Assembly: GCA_934636265.1 (NCBI GenBank) | Contig: CAKUAD010000003.1 | Coordinates: 1-64,000 of the forward strand | Length of the DNA: 64,000 nt | Direction: 5' to 3' | DNA from: an uncultured Flavobacterium sp. | GTDB lineage: Bacteria; Bacteroidota; Bacteroidia; Flavobacteriales; Flavobacteriaceae | Position numbers and translations under genes: made by a program | In this document: positions 43,046 through 52,438 of the stretch, piece after piece | Layout: every line of letters begins with the position of its first letter | Position numbering within the stretch: the stretch's first letter is position 1 | The notes under the pieces: model-generated | Database searches by the model: none | What the model was told of the DNA's origin: nothing | The model's input: the letters and a program-made list of their open reading frames with translations, nothing else

Positions 43046-44740
43046 ATGTCCGACGATAAGAAAGTAATATTCTCTATGCAGCGGGTAAGTAAGACTTACC
43101 AAGGCAGCGACAAGCAAGTGTTAAAGAACATTTACCTAAGTTTTTTTTACGGCGCCAAAATTGGGATCCTGGGGCTAAACGGATCGGGAAAATCATCGCT
43201 TTTAAGGATTATTGCCGGAGTTGACAAAAACTATCAGGGCGATGTGGTTTTTGCTCCGGGCTACACTGTTGGCTATCTGGAACAGGAACCGCAATTGGAC
43301 GAATCCAAAACGGTAATTGAAGTCGTTCGCGAAGGCGTGGCCGAGACCATGGCCGTATTGGACGAGTTCAACAAAATCAACGATCAGTTTGGTTTGCCGG
43401 AGGTTTATGAGGATGCCGATAAGATGCAAAAGCTGATGGACCGCCAGGCAGAACTCCAAGACAAGATTGATGCCATGGGAGCCTGGGAAATCGACAACAA
43501 ACTCGAGGTAGCCATGGACGCCCTGCGCACGCCTGATCCCGACACGCCAATCAAGGTCCTCTCAGGAGGTGAAAAGCGCCGCGTGGCCTTGTGCCGACTG
43601 CTGTTGCAGCAACCTGATGTCCTTTTGCTGGACGAACCTACCAACCACCTGGATGCCGAGAGCGTGTTGTGGCTGGAACAACACCTTGCACAATACGCCG
43701 GAACCGTCATCGCAGTGACGCACGACCGTTACTTTTTGGACAACGTTGCGGGCTGGATTCTGGAACTTGACCGCGGAGAGGGCATTCCTTGGAAAGGAAA
43801 TTATTCGTCATGGCTGGATCAAAAATCCACGCGCCTGGCCCAAGAGGAAAAAGTTGCTTCCAAGCGACGCAAAACCCTCGAGCGGGAGCTGGAGTGGGTA
43901 CGTCAGGGCGCAAAAGGCCGACAGACCAAGCAAAAGGCGCGTCTGCAAAACTATGACAAACTCCTTAACGAAGATCAAAAACAACTCGAGGAAAAACTCG
44001 AGCTATACATTCCCAACGGTCCGCGTTTGGGAACCAACGTCATCGAGGCGATTGGAGTGGCCAAGGCCTACGGCGACAAACTGTTGTACGACAACCTCAA
44101 TTTTAAACTGCCACAGGCGGGGATTGTGGGCGTGATCGGGCCCAACGGCGCCGGTAAGACTACAATCTTTAAGATGATCATGGGCGAAGAAACTCCCGAC
44201 GCCGGCGAGTTTAAAGTAGGGGAGACCGTCAAGATAGCGTATGTTGACCAATCGCACAGCAACATCGATGCTAACAAGTCCATCTGGGAGAACTTTTCAG
44301 ACGGCCAGGAGTTGATTATGATGGGTGGCCGACAGGTGAATTCGCGGGCTTATTTGAGCCGTTTCAATTTTGGCGGATCGGAACAGAACAAAAAAGTATC
44401 TATGCTTTCCGGTGGAGAGCGCAACCGTCTGCACCTGGCGATGACCCTAAAGGAAGAAGGTAACGTATTGCTTTTAGACGAGCCTACCAACGATTTGGAT
44501 GTCAATACTTTGCGCGCGCTGGAAGAAGGCCTTGAAAACTTTGCCGGTTGTGCCGTGGTCATCTCGCACGACCGTTGGTTCCTAGACCGTATCTGTACGC
44601 ACATCCTGGCTTTTGAAGGCAACTCTGATGTTTACTTTTTTGAAGGGAGCTTCTCTGATTACGAAGAAAACAAGAAAAAACGCCTGGGTGTCGACCTTAC
44701 GCCAAAGCGCATCAAGTACCGGAAACTCATCCGCGATTGA
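43046..44740 (+). CDS. ettA: Energy-dependent translational throttle protein EttA
   Basis: This 564-residue ABC-F ATPase binds the ribosomal E site and gates elongation according to energy state. Two ABC domains are present: Walker A GLNGSGKSS (about residues 43-51) with signature LSGGEKRRVALCR, and Walker A GPNGAGKTT with LSGGERNRLHLA. The linker is typical for ABC-F (ELEWVRQGAKGRQTKQKAR). The close match to EttA as opposed to Uup lies in the linker and the C-terminus LTPKRIKYRKLIRD. Start 43046 is preferred over 43004. A -7 box TATCTTTG (43019-43026) lies 19 nt upstream. Confidence 0.95.
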   Translation: MSDDKKVIFSMQRVSKTYQGSDKQVLKNIYLSFFYGAKIGILGLNGSGKSSLLRIIAGVDKNYQGDVVFAPGYTVGYLEQEPQLDESKTVIEVVREGVAETMAVLDEFNKINDQFGLPEVYEDADKMQKLMDRQAELQDKIDAMGAWEIDNKLEVAMDALRTPDPDTPIKVLSGGEKRRVALCRLLLQQPDVLLLDEPTNHLDAESVLWLEQHLAQYAGTVIAVTHDRYFLDNVAGWILELDRGEGIPWKGNYSSWLDQKSTRLAQEEKVASKRRKTLERELEWVRQGAKGRQTKQKARLQNYDKLLNEDQKQLEEKLELYIPNGPRLGTNVIEAIGVAKAYGDKLLYDNLNFKLPQAGIVGVIGPNGAGKTTIFKMIMGEETPDAGEFKVGETVKIAYVDQSHSNIDANKSIWENFSDGQELIMMGGRQVNSRAYLSRFNFGGSEQNKKVSMLSGGERNRLHLAMTLKEEGNVLLLDEPTNDLDVNTLRALEEGLENFAGCAVVISHDRWFLDRICTHILAFEGNSDVYFFEGSFSDYEENKKKRLGVDLTPKRIKYRKLIRD

Positions 44741-44746
44741 CAAAAG

Positions 44747-44767
44747 AGAGGCTACGGCCTCTTTTTT
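44747..44767 (+). terminator. Intrinsic terminator after ettA
   Basis: AGAGGC (44747-44752), loop TACG, GCCTCT (44757-44762), then a run of T residues. UACG is a stable tetraloop. Confidence 0.85.
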
Positions 44768-44820
44768 ATTGCCATTATCAGTAACCGCATTAAAGCATGC
44801 GATTTGACCGCGTTAATTTA

Positions 44821-44852
44821 TTGGAAAAATACTATTGATTGCGCTATCTTTG
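44821..44852 (+). promoter_or_regulatory. Promoter of the hybrid histidine kinase
   Basis: TTG (44821-44823), 21 nt, TATCTTTG (44845-44852): a perfect -7 box with good spacing, 20 nt before the ATG at 44873. Confidence 0.65.
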
Positions 44853-44872
44853 GCGCGTCCCAAAAATCTACG

Positions 44873-47062
44873 ATGAACACCTTGAAATGCCATGCCGCAT
44901 GGTTGCTGACGATGCTGTTTTGCTTAAATGCGTCGGGCCAGAACGCAACCAGGCAACGCGTGGTCGCCCTGACCGACAAAGCTGTTAAAAGCAATGAGCA
45001 ATTCAAGTTCAAGGAATCCCTGATGTTGTCCAGGGAGGCCCTGAGCGGGGCTCTCGAACTAAAGGATTACGACCTGTTAACACGTTTGTACAACATCATT
45101 GGGGCCAATCACGAAGACCTTTCGCAAACCGAGACCGCTATCGGGTATTATGAAAAATCGCTCAAATATGCCCAGATGGCCAAAAGCGACAGCTTGCAGA
45201 GCGTGGTGCACAACAATTTGGGCAACATCTACTACTACGACAAAAAAGACATTGCAAAAGGTGAAGCACATTACGCCAAAGCATTGGCATTTGCGGCTCT
45301 GGCCGGCGATGAATACGGTGCGATGATTACCCGGATCAATCTGGCGCTGGCCAATTTTGACCTGAACCAAAAAGACAAGGGCTTTGAACACTTGACAGAG
45401 GTTAACAAAACCTACTCCAGATTGGGCGATGAATTCACCCATTCGCTGTACTACATCGCCAACGCAAATTACGCCACTTACAAGAACAATCCGCAACAGG
45501 CCTACCGGAATTTTGAACAGGCGATCCAATGGGCCAAAAAGTCGAATTTCATGCTCGAACTCGCTTGGGCTTATGATGATTACGCTAAATTTCTGGTCAA
45601 GGAACAAAAGTACGATCGCGGGTATGAGTATCTCCGTCTGAGCAAGAAACTCGAGGATTCAATTTACGATGAGGACAAACTTAGGGCCGCCAGTGATGAA
45701 GGACTGTATCTGGAACTCGATGAATACCGCCGATCGTTGTCAAAACTCGAGGCTGAGAAGGAAATCCAGGAACTGAGCCTGCGCAAGTCCAACATCATCC
45801 AGTTGCTTTTTATCGGGCTGTCACTGATTTTGATTGTCTGGCTGTATTCGGTATACCGTCATTCTCGGCAAAAACGCACCTATACGCGGGCGCTGGAACA
45901 GGCCAATATAGACCTCCGCTTGGCGCGCGACAAAGCTGAAGAAGCCTCACGGCTCAAATCACAGTTTGTGTCGACCATCACCCACGAGCTTCGGACACCG
46001 CTTTACGGCGTAGTGGGCATCACCAATATGATTCTGGACGAACACCGCGAACTTGCGGGCAGCCAGCATCTTAATTCGCTGAAATTCTCGGCCAAATATC
46101 TGCTTTCGCTGGTTAACGATATTTTGCAGATCAACAAAATGGAAGAGAGCCGCCTGGTGTTGGAAAAACACACGTTCAACCTGGCCGATGAAATCTCGAC
46201 CATCAAAAACTCAATGCAGTTCCTGGCCAATAAGAACAACAACGAGTTGATAGCCGAGATTGATACCGACATTCCTGAAATGCTTTTGGGTGATAAACTG
46301 AGATTGTCGCAGGTACTTATGAATCTGATCAGCAACGCGCTGAAATTTACCCAGGACGGCGAGGTGATCGTATCGGCCGAGCAGGTCAAGGTTGATGGCA
46401 AGCTGCATTACCTGAAGTTCAAGGTTTGCGATACGGGGATTGGCATCGCCGAGGCCGATCAGGAGAAGGTATTTGACAAATTCGTGCAGATTGAACGCAA
46501 GACCGACGACTATCAGGGGACGGGGCTTGGTCTTTCGATCGTGCGGCGCCTGATTGAAGCCTTTGGCAGTGAAATCCACCTGAAAAGCGAAGAAGGCAAA
46601 GGAACCGAGTTCGCCTTTACGATTGCATTTGAATATGACCTCGATCAGTCGAACGCCATCATCGCCAACATCGATGTCGACCTGAGTTCAGGACAGATTT
46701 ACCACATCCTGGTGGTCGAAGACAACAAAATCAATCAGGTTGTTACCAAAAAAATCATTGAGAACGCCAACTACCGATGCACGCTTGCCGACGACGGTGA
46801 ATCGGCGCTGGCCATGATGGACCATGAAAAATTTGACGCCATCCTAATGGATATCAACATGCCGGGAATCAACGGATTTGAAACCACGAGGATTTTGCGC
46901 AGGCGAGGAATTCACACACCCGTCATTGCGCTGACGGCTTTTGACAAGGAGGAAATTACGGAAGAGGCGCTTGCTGCCGGAATCAACGATATTATCGTAA
47001 AACCTTTTGAACCCGTTAAACTCTTCCGCATCATCCGGACCCTGACGCAAAAAACAAATTAA
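44873..47062 (+). CDS. TPR-containing hybrid sensor histidine kinase/response regulator
   Basis: This 729-residue protein starts at 44873 with a signal peptide (MNTLKCHAAWLLTMLFCLNA). A periplasmic region of TPR repeats (about residues 30-270; for example LYNIIGANHEDLSQTETAIG and SVVHNNLGNIYYYDKKD) leads to a coiled coil. One transmembrane helix follows (IIQLLFIGLSLILIVWLYSV, about 306-326). The kinase has an H box STITHELRTPLYGVVGI (His about 370), an N box NLISNALKFT and a GTGLGLSIVRRL loop. A C-terminal receiver begins near 610 with phospho-acceptor Asp about 660 in AILMDINMPGING. There is no DNA-binding output domain. The signal and the target are unknown. The stop overlaps that of the convergent helicase gene. 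Confidence 0.95.
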   Translation: MNTLKCHAAWLLTMLFCLNASGQNATRQRVVALTDKAVKSNEQFKFKESLMLSREALSGALELKDYDLLTRLYNIIGANHEDLSQTETAIGYYEKSLKYAQMAKSDSLQSVVHNNLGNIYYYDKKDIAKGEAHYAKALAFAALAGDEYGAMITRINLALANFDLNQKDKGFEHLTEVNKTYSRLGDEFTHSLYYIANANYATYKNNPQQAYRNFEQAIQWAKKSNFMLELAWAYDDYAKFLVKEQKYDRGYEYLRLSKKLEDSIYDEDKLRAASDEGLYLELDEYRRSLSKLEAEKEIQELSLRKSNIIQLLFIGLSLILIVWLYSVYRHSRQKRTYTRALEQANIDLRLARDKAEEASRLKSQFVSTITHELRTPLYGVVGITNMILDEHRELAGSQHLNSLKFSAKYLLSLVNDILQINKMEESRLVLEKHTFNLADEISTIKNSMQFLANKNNNELIAEIDTDIPEMLLGDKLRLSQVLMNLISNALKFTQDGEVIVSAEQVKVDGKLHYLKFKVCDTGIGIAEADQEKVFDKFVQIERKTDDYQGTGLGLSIVRRLIEAFGSEIHLKSEEGKGTEFAFTIAFEYDLDQSNAIIANIDVDLSSGQIYHILVVEDNKINQVVTKKIIENANYRCTLADDGESALAMMDHEKFDAILMDINMPGINGFETTRILRRRGIHTPVIALTAFDKEEITEEALAAGINDIIVKPFEPVKLFRIIRTLTQKTN

Positions 47063-48306
47063 TACCAGCGCTTTTTGTTGCGTTTGGCGGCTTGTGATTT
47101 GCGGGATTTTGATTTGTTAGCCGATGGGTTGGTTGCCTGAGCCTTAGGTTCTTCCTCGGCAGGTTTTCCGTCCCACGGGTAAGGGTGGTCGGTGATTTCC
47201 TTGACGTCGACGCGAATCAGTTTTTTGATGTCTTTCCAGTACGGAGCTTCGTCTTTTCCGCAAAATGAAATCGATACGCCTCCGTTTCCGGCGCGACCCG
47301 TGCGTCCGATACGGTGCACATAGGTTTCCGGAACGTTGGGCAAATCAAAATTGATGACAAACGGAAGCTGTTCGATGTCGATTCCGCGCGCGGCAATATC
47401 GGTGGCTACCAAAACCCCCACTTCTTTGTTCTTAAACGCTTCGAGCACCCGTTGACGCGACGACTGGGATTTGTCTCCGTGGATGGCTTCGGCCGCAATC
47501 TGCTGACGACGCAAAAATCGCACGACATTGTCGGCCCCGTGCTTGGTACGGGTAAATACCAGCACATTGGTCATTCCGTTCTCTTTAAGCAAATGGGCCA
47601 GCAATTTCTTTTTGTTTTCCTTGTCCACAAAATAGACTTGCTGTGCAACGGTTTCAGCGGTCGAGGACACCGGCGTCACCTGAACGTAGGCAGGATCGGT
47701 CAAAAACATCTCGGCCAGTTCGCGAATGGCGATTGGCATGGTGGCTGAAAAGAGCAGCGTCTGCCGGTTGTCGGGGGTCAACTTGACGATTTTCTTGACA
47801 TCGTTGATAAAGCCCATGTCGAGCATCTGATCGGCTTCGTCCAGAACCAGTGTGTGAAGATGGTCAAGATCAATAAATCCTTGTTTGTGCAAGTCTAGCA
47901 GGCGACCGGGCGTGGCAATGAGTACATCGCACCCTTTTCTTAGCTGTTCAACCTGTGGAACCTGCGAAACTCCGCCAAAAATAGTAAGTTGGCGCTGGTT
48001 GGTGTAGCGTCCGTAGGTATCAAAGCTTTCGCCGATCTGCAAAGCGAGTTCACGTGTAGGCGTAACTACCAAAGCTCTGATTTTTTTAGCCTTTCGCGGC
48101 GAATCGCCCATACGGTGAAGGCTGTGGATGATGGGAATCGCAAAGGCCGCCGTCTTTCCGGTGCCGGTTTGCGCGCACCCGATCAGGTCGCGACCCTCCA
48201 TAACCACAGGAATCGCCTGCTGCTGGATGGGAGTTGGTTGTGTGTAACCTTCATCACTGAGGGCTTCTAATATGTTTTTGGATAAATGGAGTTCTTCAAA
48301 TGTCAT
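47059..48306 (-). CDS. DEAD-box RNA helicase, RhlE-like
   Basis: The 415-residue ATP-dependent RNA helicase has all core motifs: Q motif GYTQPTPIQQQAIPV, I AQTGTGKTAAFAIP, Ia PTRELALQI, II VLDEADQML, III FSATMP, IV LVFTRTKHGAD, V ATDIAARGIDI and VI HRIGRTGRAGNGG. The C-terminal tail is Lys/Ser-rich and basic (NKSKSRKSQAAKRNKKRWY), as in RhlE proteins acting on ribosome assembly or mRNA decay; which one is not shown. Its stop overlaps the stop of the histidine kinase gene by 3 nt. Its promoter lies at 48327-48360. Confidence 0.94.
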   Translation of the reverse strand: MTFEELHLSKNILEALSDEGYTQPTPIQQQAIPVVMEGRDLIGCAQTGTGKTAAFAIPIIHSLHRMGDSPRKAKKIRALVVTPTRELALQIGESFDTYGRYTNQRQLTIFGGVSQVPQVEQLRKGCDVLIATPGRLLDLHKQGFIDLDHLHTLVLDEADQMLDMGFINDVKKIVKLTPDNRQTLLFSATMPIAIRELAEMFLTDPAYVQVTPVSSTAETVAQQVYFVDKENKKKLLAHLLKENGMTNVLVFTRTKHGADNVVRFLRRQQIAAEAIHGDKSQSSRQRVLEAFKNKEVGVLVATDIAARGIDIEQLPFVINFDLPNVPETYVHRIGRTGRAGNGGVSISFCGKDEAPYWKDIKKLIRVDVKEITDHPYPWDGKPAEEEPKAQATNPSANKSKSRKSQAAKRNKKRWY

Positions 48307-48326
48307 AATGCAGTTTTAGCAAGCCG

Positions 48327-48360
48327 CAAAGATAGGGTTTGTTTAATTACCGATTAACAA
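48327..48360 (-). promoter_or_regulatory. Promoter of the RhlE-like helicase
   Basis: On the minus strand: TTG (48360-48358), 23 nt, TATCTTTG (48334-48327), 20 nt before the start at 48306. Confidence 0.6.
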
Positions 48361-48418
48361 TAAACGGCTTTACTCAAAGAATCGCTACACAAAACGGCCG
48401 ACTTCCATACCATGCGCC

Positions 48419-49459
48419 CTATGACCTGAATCCGGCATTGGCCCTGATAAAATCTGAAACCAGGTAACCGATGAGCTTGCCCACCAGATAACCCGATTGC
48501 GGCTCGCCCAGTGATGGCGCGCCTTCACAGATGTGCAGATAGGCAGCTTTTTGATCCTGGCCAAAAAAGTGGACAAAGCGCCGGAGTTCCTCAACCGAAA
48601 ATCCGCTGCAGGTCATGGCGCTGCTGGGAATGCCCGGAATCGAGTCGAGGTCGATCTCTATGCCAAAAGGTTCGTCGCGAACAAATTGCAGGGCTTGTTC
48701 CATCTCGTTCTGAAAATCCTTGGCACGCCGGATGTTTATTTCGTCATAGGTATTGTAACGGATGCGTTCGCCGGCCTTTTTCAGGATGTCAAGTACACTC
48801 TTGGAAGTATAATTTTCGTGCAATCCAAAGATAAAATACTTGCGAAGGAAGCCTTCCTCAAAAGCATATGAAAAGCCATTCCCGCTGTGTCGGCCTTCCA
48901 GTATCCTGAAATCAGAATGCGCGTCAAAGTTAATGGCGTTGATTTTTTTGCCAAAAGCCAATGCAGTTCCTTTGATATTCCCATAAGCGTTGTTGTGTCC
49001 CCCGCCAATCACAATCGGAATTTTACCCGTCTTGACAATTTTGCTCAGCGTATGGGCCACTTCCTTGTCGATGCGTTCCACCAAGGCACTCAACTTTTTA
49101 CGGTCGGGCGCCACGTGAAAACTAAGGTTCTCGACTTCGCGCATTTCCGGCGAAAGATCCAGATGTCCCAAAATGATCAGCCTGTTTCCTTTGGAAAAAC
49201 GGTTATGCTGCATGTTGGCAATGCTCTTCAGGGCCGATTCCCAGGCCGACGCTGCACCCGGCCGTCCGCAGTTGGCGCGCACTCCGACATCTTCAGGAAT
49301 GCCCAACAAGACGTAACTGGCTTCAGACTGGGCGATAAATTCAAATGGATCGGTGTTGGCGGGAACCGTGAGCATTTTTTCGCCGAATTTGATTTCGCCG
49401 CTGCGGTGGTTGGTGATTTTGGCCAGATCGGCCGTGGTAAAAGGGATGAGTCTATCCAT
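48419..49459 (-). CDS. hutG: Formimidoylglutamase-like arginase-family enzyme
   Basis: The 346-residue ureohydrolase has the binuclear manganese sites of the arginase family: GGGHNNAYG (first His), INFDAHSDFRILEGRHSGN (DxHxD) and IEIDLDSIPGIPSSAMTCSG (DxD). The RPGAASAWESALKS stretch and the hydrophobic context fit HutG-type formimidoylglutamase of Bacteroidota, which converts N-formimidoyl-glutamate to glutamate in histidine degradation. HutI lies 1 kb away. An agmatinase role is the main alternative because the polyamine operon lacks one, but the HutI neighbour favours histidine use. A -7 box TATTTTTG (49486-49479) lies 19 nt upstream. Confidence 0.8.
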   Translation of the reverse strand: MDRLIPFTTADLAKITNHRSGEIKFGEKMLTVPANTDPFEFIAQSEASYVLLGIPEDVGVRANCGRPGAASAWESALKSIANMQHNRFSKGNRLIILGHLDLSPEMREVENLSFHVAPDRKKLSALVERIDKEVAHTLSKIVKTGKIPIVIGGGHNNAYGNIKGTALAFGKKINAINFDAHSDFRILEGRHSGNGFSYAFEEGFLRKYFIFGLHENYTSKSVLDILKKAGERIRYNTYDEINIRRAKDFQNEMEQALQFVRDEPFGIEIDLDSIPGIPSSAMTCSGFSVEELRRFVHFFGQDQKAAYLHICEGAPSLGEPQSGYLVGKLIGYLVSDFIRANAGFRS

Positions 49460-49579
49460 CAATCGTGGGAATGGAAATCAAAAATAGGGCATTAATTCGG
49501 GCGGGTAAAATAATATTGACGAGGTGGATACGTTATTGATAAATATTTTTACATTTGGGTTAACATTTTAAAAAATCGT

Positions 49580-50458
49580 ATGGAAAATCAAAAAAACACA
49601 AATAATCTTAAAGCAATAATCGCCGTATTGTCGGTATTGCTGTTGGGCAGTTTGGGGTATATGTACAAAATGAGCAGTGACGCCAAAGAAACTCAAACTG
49701 TTTTGGTAGGCGAGAAGGACGCGGTCATGAAAGACCTCACCGCACTCAAGGATTCTTATGACAAGGCTATTGCCGAGAACACCTCGCTTTCAGACGAGCT
49801 GATTGCCGAGCGCGAAAAAGTAGTCAAACTGATGGAGGATCTGGAAAAATCCAAAGGCGACGTGGCCTCGCTGCGCAAATTCAAACAACAATACCAGGTA
49901 CTTGAAGGTGAAAAGCGCAAGCTCATCGCCAAAGTCGAAGAACTGACAAAGGCAAATACCCGACTGACTCAGGAGCGCGACAGTACTGCCGTGGTGCTTG
50001 ACGAGTCTAAAAAATACAACGAGGTTTTGGTAGGCCAGAACACCGAGCTTTCAAAAACCATCGAGAAAGGTTCAAAACTTTCGGTCCTGAACCTCAAGAC
50101 AGCCGCCTACAAGCAGCGCAACTCCGGGAAGCAGATTGAAACTGACAAGGCCAGCCGCGCCGACGTTTTGAAAATCAGTTTTACCATTGCTGAAAACCAG
50201 ATCGCACAATCCGGTGACCGCACCTATTACATACAAGTGATCGATTCGCGCAACAACGTGCTGGGTGAAAAGAAAACCGAGACTTTCGGCTCGCAATCCC
50301 TGACGTATAGTTTCACCAAAGTAGTCAACTATGAAAACAAAACAGTTGACGTGTCTGAGGATCTTCCGGGCAAGGATTATGCACCGGGCAATTATTTTGT
50401 CAACATCTACGACAGCAACGGCGAGCAGGTTTCCAAATCTAGCTTTAGCCTCCGATAA
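49580..50458 (+). CDS. Membrane-anchored coiled-coil protein
   Basis: This 292-residue protein has one N-terminal transmembrane helix (AIIAVLSVLLLGSLGYMYK, about residues 13-31), then a long coiled coil (about 45-175; repeated blocks like LMEDLEKSKGDVASLRKFK). A small C-terminal beta domain ends it (VLKISFTIAENQIAQSGDRT and YYIQVIDSRNNVLGEKKTE). There is no signal-peptide cleavage site, so it is anchored in the inner membrane with the body in the periplasm. The fold and function are unknown to me. A -7 box TACATTTG (49550-49557) lies 22 nt upstream. Confidence 0.8.
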   Translation: MENQKNTNNLKAIIAVLSVLLLGSLGYMYKMSSDAKETQTVLVGEKDAVMKDLTALKDSYDKAIAENTSLSDELIAEREKVVKLMEDLEKSKGDVASLRKFKQQYQVLEGEKRKLIAKVEELTKANTRLTQERDSTAVVLDESKKYNEVLVGQNTELSKTIEKGSKLSVLNLKTAAYKQRNSGKQIETDKASRADVLKISFTIAENQIAQSGDRTYYIQVIDSRNNVLGEKKTETFGSQSLTYSFTKVVNYENKTVDVSEDLPGKDYAPGNYFVNIYDSNGEQVSKSSFSLR

Positions 50459-50464
50459 AAAGAG

Positions 50465-50489
50465 AAGCCCCCAAGTTGGGGCTTTTTTT
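50465..50489. terminator. Bidirectional intrinsic terminator
   Basis: AAGCCCC (50465-50471), loop CAAGTT, GGGGCTT (50478-50484), followed by a T-run to 50489. It lies between the convergent coiled-coil gene and hutI. Confidence 0.85.
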
Positions 50490-51720
50490 ATGCGTAAACC
50501 TTTCCGTTTAAGATTATGGTCTGTACGGGATTGTTGGCAAATTCATACGGAATGGCCACGTATGACGGCAGCGGTACGGTTACCATCAGGTTGGCTTTTT
50601 TGCCGCGGGCGATGGTGCCGTGAGTAGCCGAAAGCCCCATGGCATACGCCGCATTGATTGTTGCTGCGTTGATAGCCTCGGCAGGAAGCAATTTCATCTT
50701 GGCGCAAGCCGCACCCACCGCGAAATTCATGTTGCCTGAAGGCGCCGTTCCCGGATTGTAATCGGTGGCGAGTGCCAGCGGAAGTCCGGCTGAGATGATT
50801 TGCCTTCCGGGGGTATAGGGAATGCTGATGAAAAATGAACAACCCGGCAGCGCCACCGGCATGGTACGTGAGCCTTGCAGCGCCTGTATATCATCTTCTG
50901 TAATCAGTTCCAGGTGATCCACGGAAAGCGCATCGCATGCAACGGCTGCCCGTATACCACCGATGGCCGTAAACTGATTTACATGGATTTTGGGCGTCAG
51001 TCCGTGCGCTATTCCCGCCTTCATGATCTGCACGCTTTGTTCGACCGAAAAATAGCCGGATTCGCAAAATACGTCGATATAATCCGCAAGACCGTTGGCT
51101 GCTACGGCCGGAATCATTTCCCGGATCAAAATGTCTATGTATTCCTGTTGATTGGTTTTATAAACCGCCGGAAATGCGTGGGCTCCCAAAAAGGTAGCCT
51201 TGACCGGGACCGGAAATTCCTCGGACAGTCGCTTGATGACGCGCAGCATTTTCAGTTCGCCCTCCAGCGTCAATCCGTAACCTGATTTGATCTCGATGGC
51301 GCCCGTTCCCATGCGGATTACCTGATCCAGGCGGTGCGCTGCCTGTTCAAAAAGATCTTCCTCGGCAGTTTCGTTAAGTTTTTGCGCCGAATTCAGTATG
51401 CCGCCGCCTCGACGGGCAATCTCATCATAAGTCAGGCCGCTGATTCTGTCGACGTATTCCGAGTGTCGGTTGCCCGCGTAAACCAAATGTGTATGGCTGT
51501 CACACCAGGCAGGAAGCACCAGCCGGCCCGTGGCATCAAGGGTTTCGCACGAGAGTTCCGGGCATGAATCCATCGTTCCGTAGTTGGCGATTGTGTCGTT
51601 TTCAATCAGCAACCAGGCATTTTCAAGAACGGGAAGATGGGCCATATCGGCGCCTTTCACCATATCGACAGTTTCTTCGCGTACCTGTACCAGTTGGCGA
51701 ATATTTTTAATCAGTAACAT
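50488..51720 (-). CDS. hutI: Imidazolonepropionase
   Basis: The 410-residue amidohydrolase converts imidazolone-5-propionate to N-formimidoyl-glutamate in histidine degradation. The metal site HTHLVYAGNRHSEYVDRISG starts near residue 77, with KSGYGLTLEGELKMLRVIK, FLGAHAFP, HVNQF and ALATDYNPGTAPSGNMNFAV following; all are diagnostic. Its ATG overlaps the stop of the upstream spermidine-synthase-like gene (TGATG). hutH and hutU are not in the window, so the hut genes are split in this organism. Confidence 0.95.
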   Translation of the reverse strand: MLLIKNIRQLVQVREETVDMVKGADMAHLPVLENAWLLIENDTIANYGTMDSCPELSCETLDATGRLVLPAWCDSHTHLVYAGNRHSEYVDRISGLTYDEIARRGGGILNSAQKLNETAEEDLFEQAAHRLDQVIRMGTGAIEIKSGYGLTLEGELKMLRVIKRLSEEFPVPVKATFLGAHAFPAVYKTNQQEYIDILIREMIPAVAANGLADYIDVFCESGYFSVEQSVQIMKAGIAHGLTPKIHVNQFTAIGGIRAAVACDALSVDHLELITEDDIQALQGSRTMPVALPGCSFFISIPYTPGRQIISAGLPLALATDYNPGTAPSGNMNFAVGAACAKMKLLPAEAINAATINAAYAMGLSATHGTIARGKKANLMVTVPLPSYVAIPYEFANNPVQTIILNGKVYA

Positions 51721-52385
51721 CAGGCTAATTTTTTAATCAGGATAAGTTCGTTGTGACGTTCCATTTTTTGCATTTCAATCAGCTTAAAGTGGGTAGCGTC
51801 AAATTGCTTTTTGTAGTCCTCGTTGCGCTCGTCATCCTCCCGGCTAAGGGTCATAGTATTGAAAAGGAGGAATCCGCCGGGATGCAACAATAACCCCAGC
51901 CGATTAGTAAAAAACGACTCAAAAAGAAATGCCGGCATCTGTGTGTCGCAAAAAATATCCACTATAATGAGTTCGTATCGGTTTTTGGTCTTGAGCACAT
52001 ACTCAAAGGCGTCCTCAACGACAACGGTCAGGTTTGGGATATCGGATAAATTAAAGTACTTGTCGGCCAGTTCGATGACGTGTGGGTCAACGTCGATACC
52101 CCAAATTTTTCCCAAGTATTTTACCTCGTCAACCAGTGTTTTGATAACGCTTCCGCCACCAACACCAAGGACGAGTATATTATTCATTTTCAAAATTTTG
52201 TCGAATCCTATCTTGAGTAGTCCTTTACGCAAAACACGCTGCAGGCTCCCGTACGAATAGTTGGTGTTTCTGGAGTCGAGAACCAGTTTGCCGTTGTTCC
52301 AGGTCACTTCAAGCTGCCTGCTTACCGGCGAGCGGCTTTTATGGACGTTGACAGGGATAAAGTAACTGAGCAGGCGCTTGATCAT
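51720..52385 (-). CDS. Spermidine synthase-like methyltransferase-fold protein
   Basis: This 221-residue protein has the spermidine synthase/spermine synthase Rossmann fold. The nucleotide-binding loop is ILVLGVGGGSVIKTLVDEV (about residues 70-88), followed by GIDVDPHVIELADKYF, VVVEDAFEYVL and ELIIVDIFCDTQMPAFLFES. It is shorter than SpeE and lacks the N-terminal beta domain, so it may be a transferase of another type. Its overlap with hutI is not functionally telling. A -7 box TATATTTG (52404-52397) lies 11 nt upstream. Confidence 0.85.
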   Translation of the reverse strand: MIKRLLSYFIPVNVHKSRSPVSRQLEVTWNNGKLVLDSRNTNYSYGSLQRVLRKGLLKIGFDKILKMNNILVLGVGGGSVIKTLVDEVKYLGKIWGIDVDPHVIELADKYFNLSDIPNLTVVVEDAFEYVLKTKNRYELIIVDIFCDTQMPAFLFESFFTNRLGLLLHPGGFLLFNTMTLSREDDERNEDYKKQFDATHFKLIEMQKMERHNELILIKKLA

Positions 52386-52438
52386 CTGGTTTTTTTCAAA
52401 TATAGGCCAATCTTTTAAAATTTGTTAATTTGGCGATA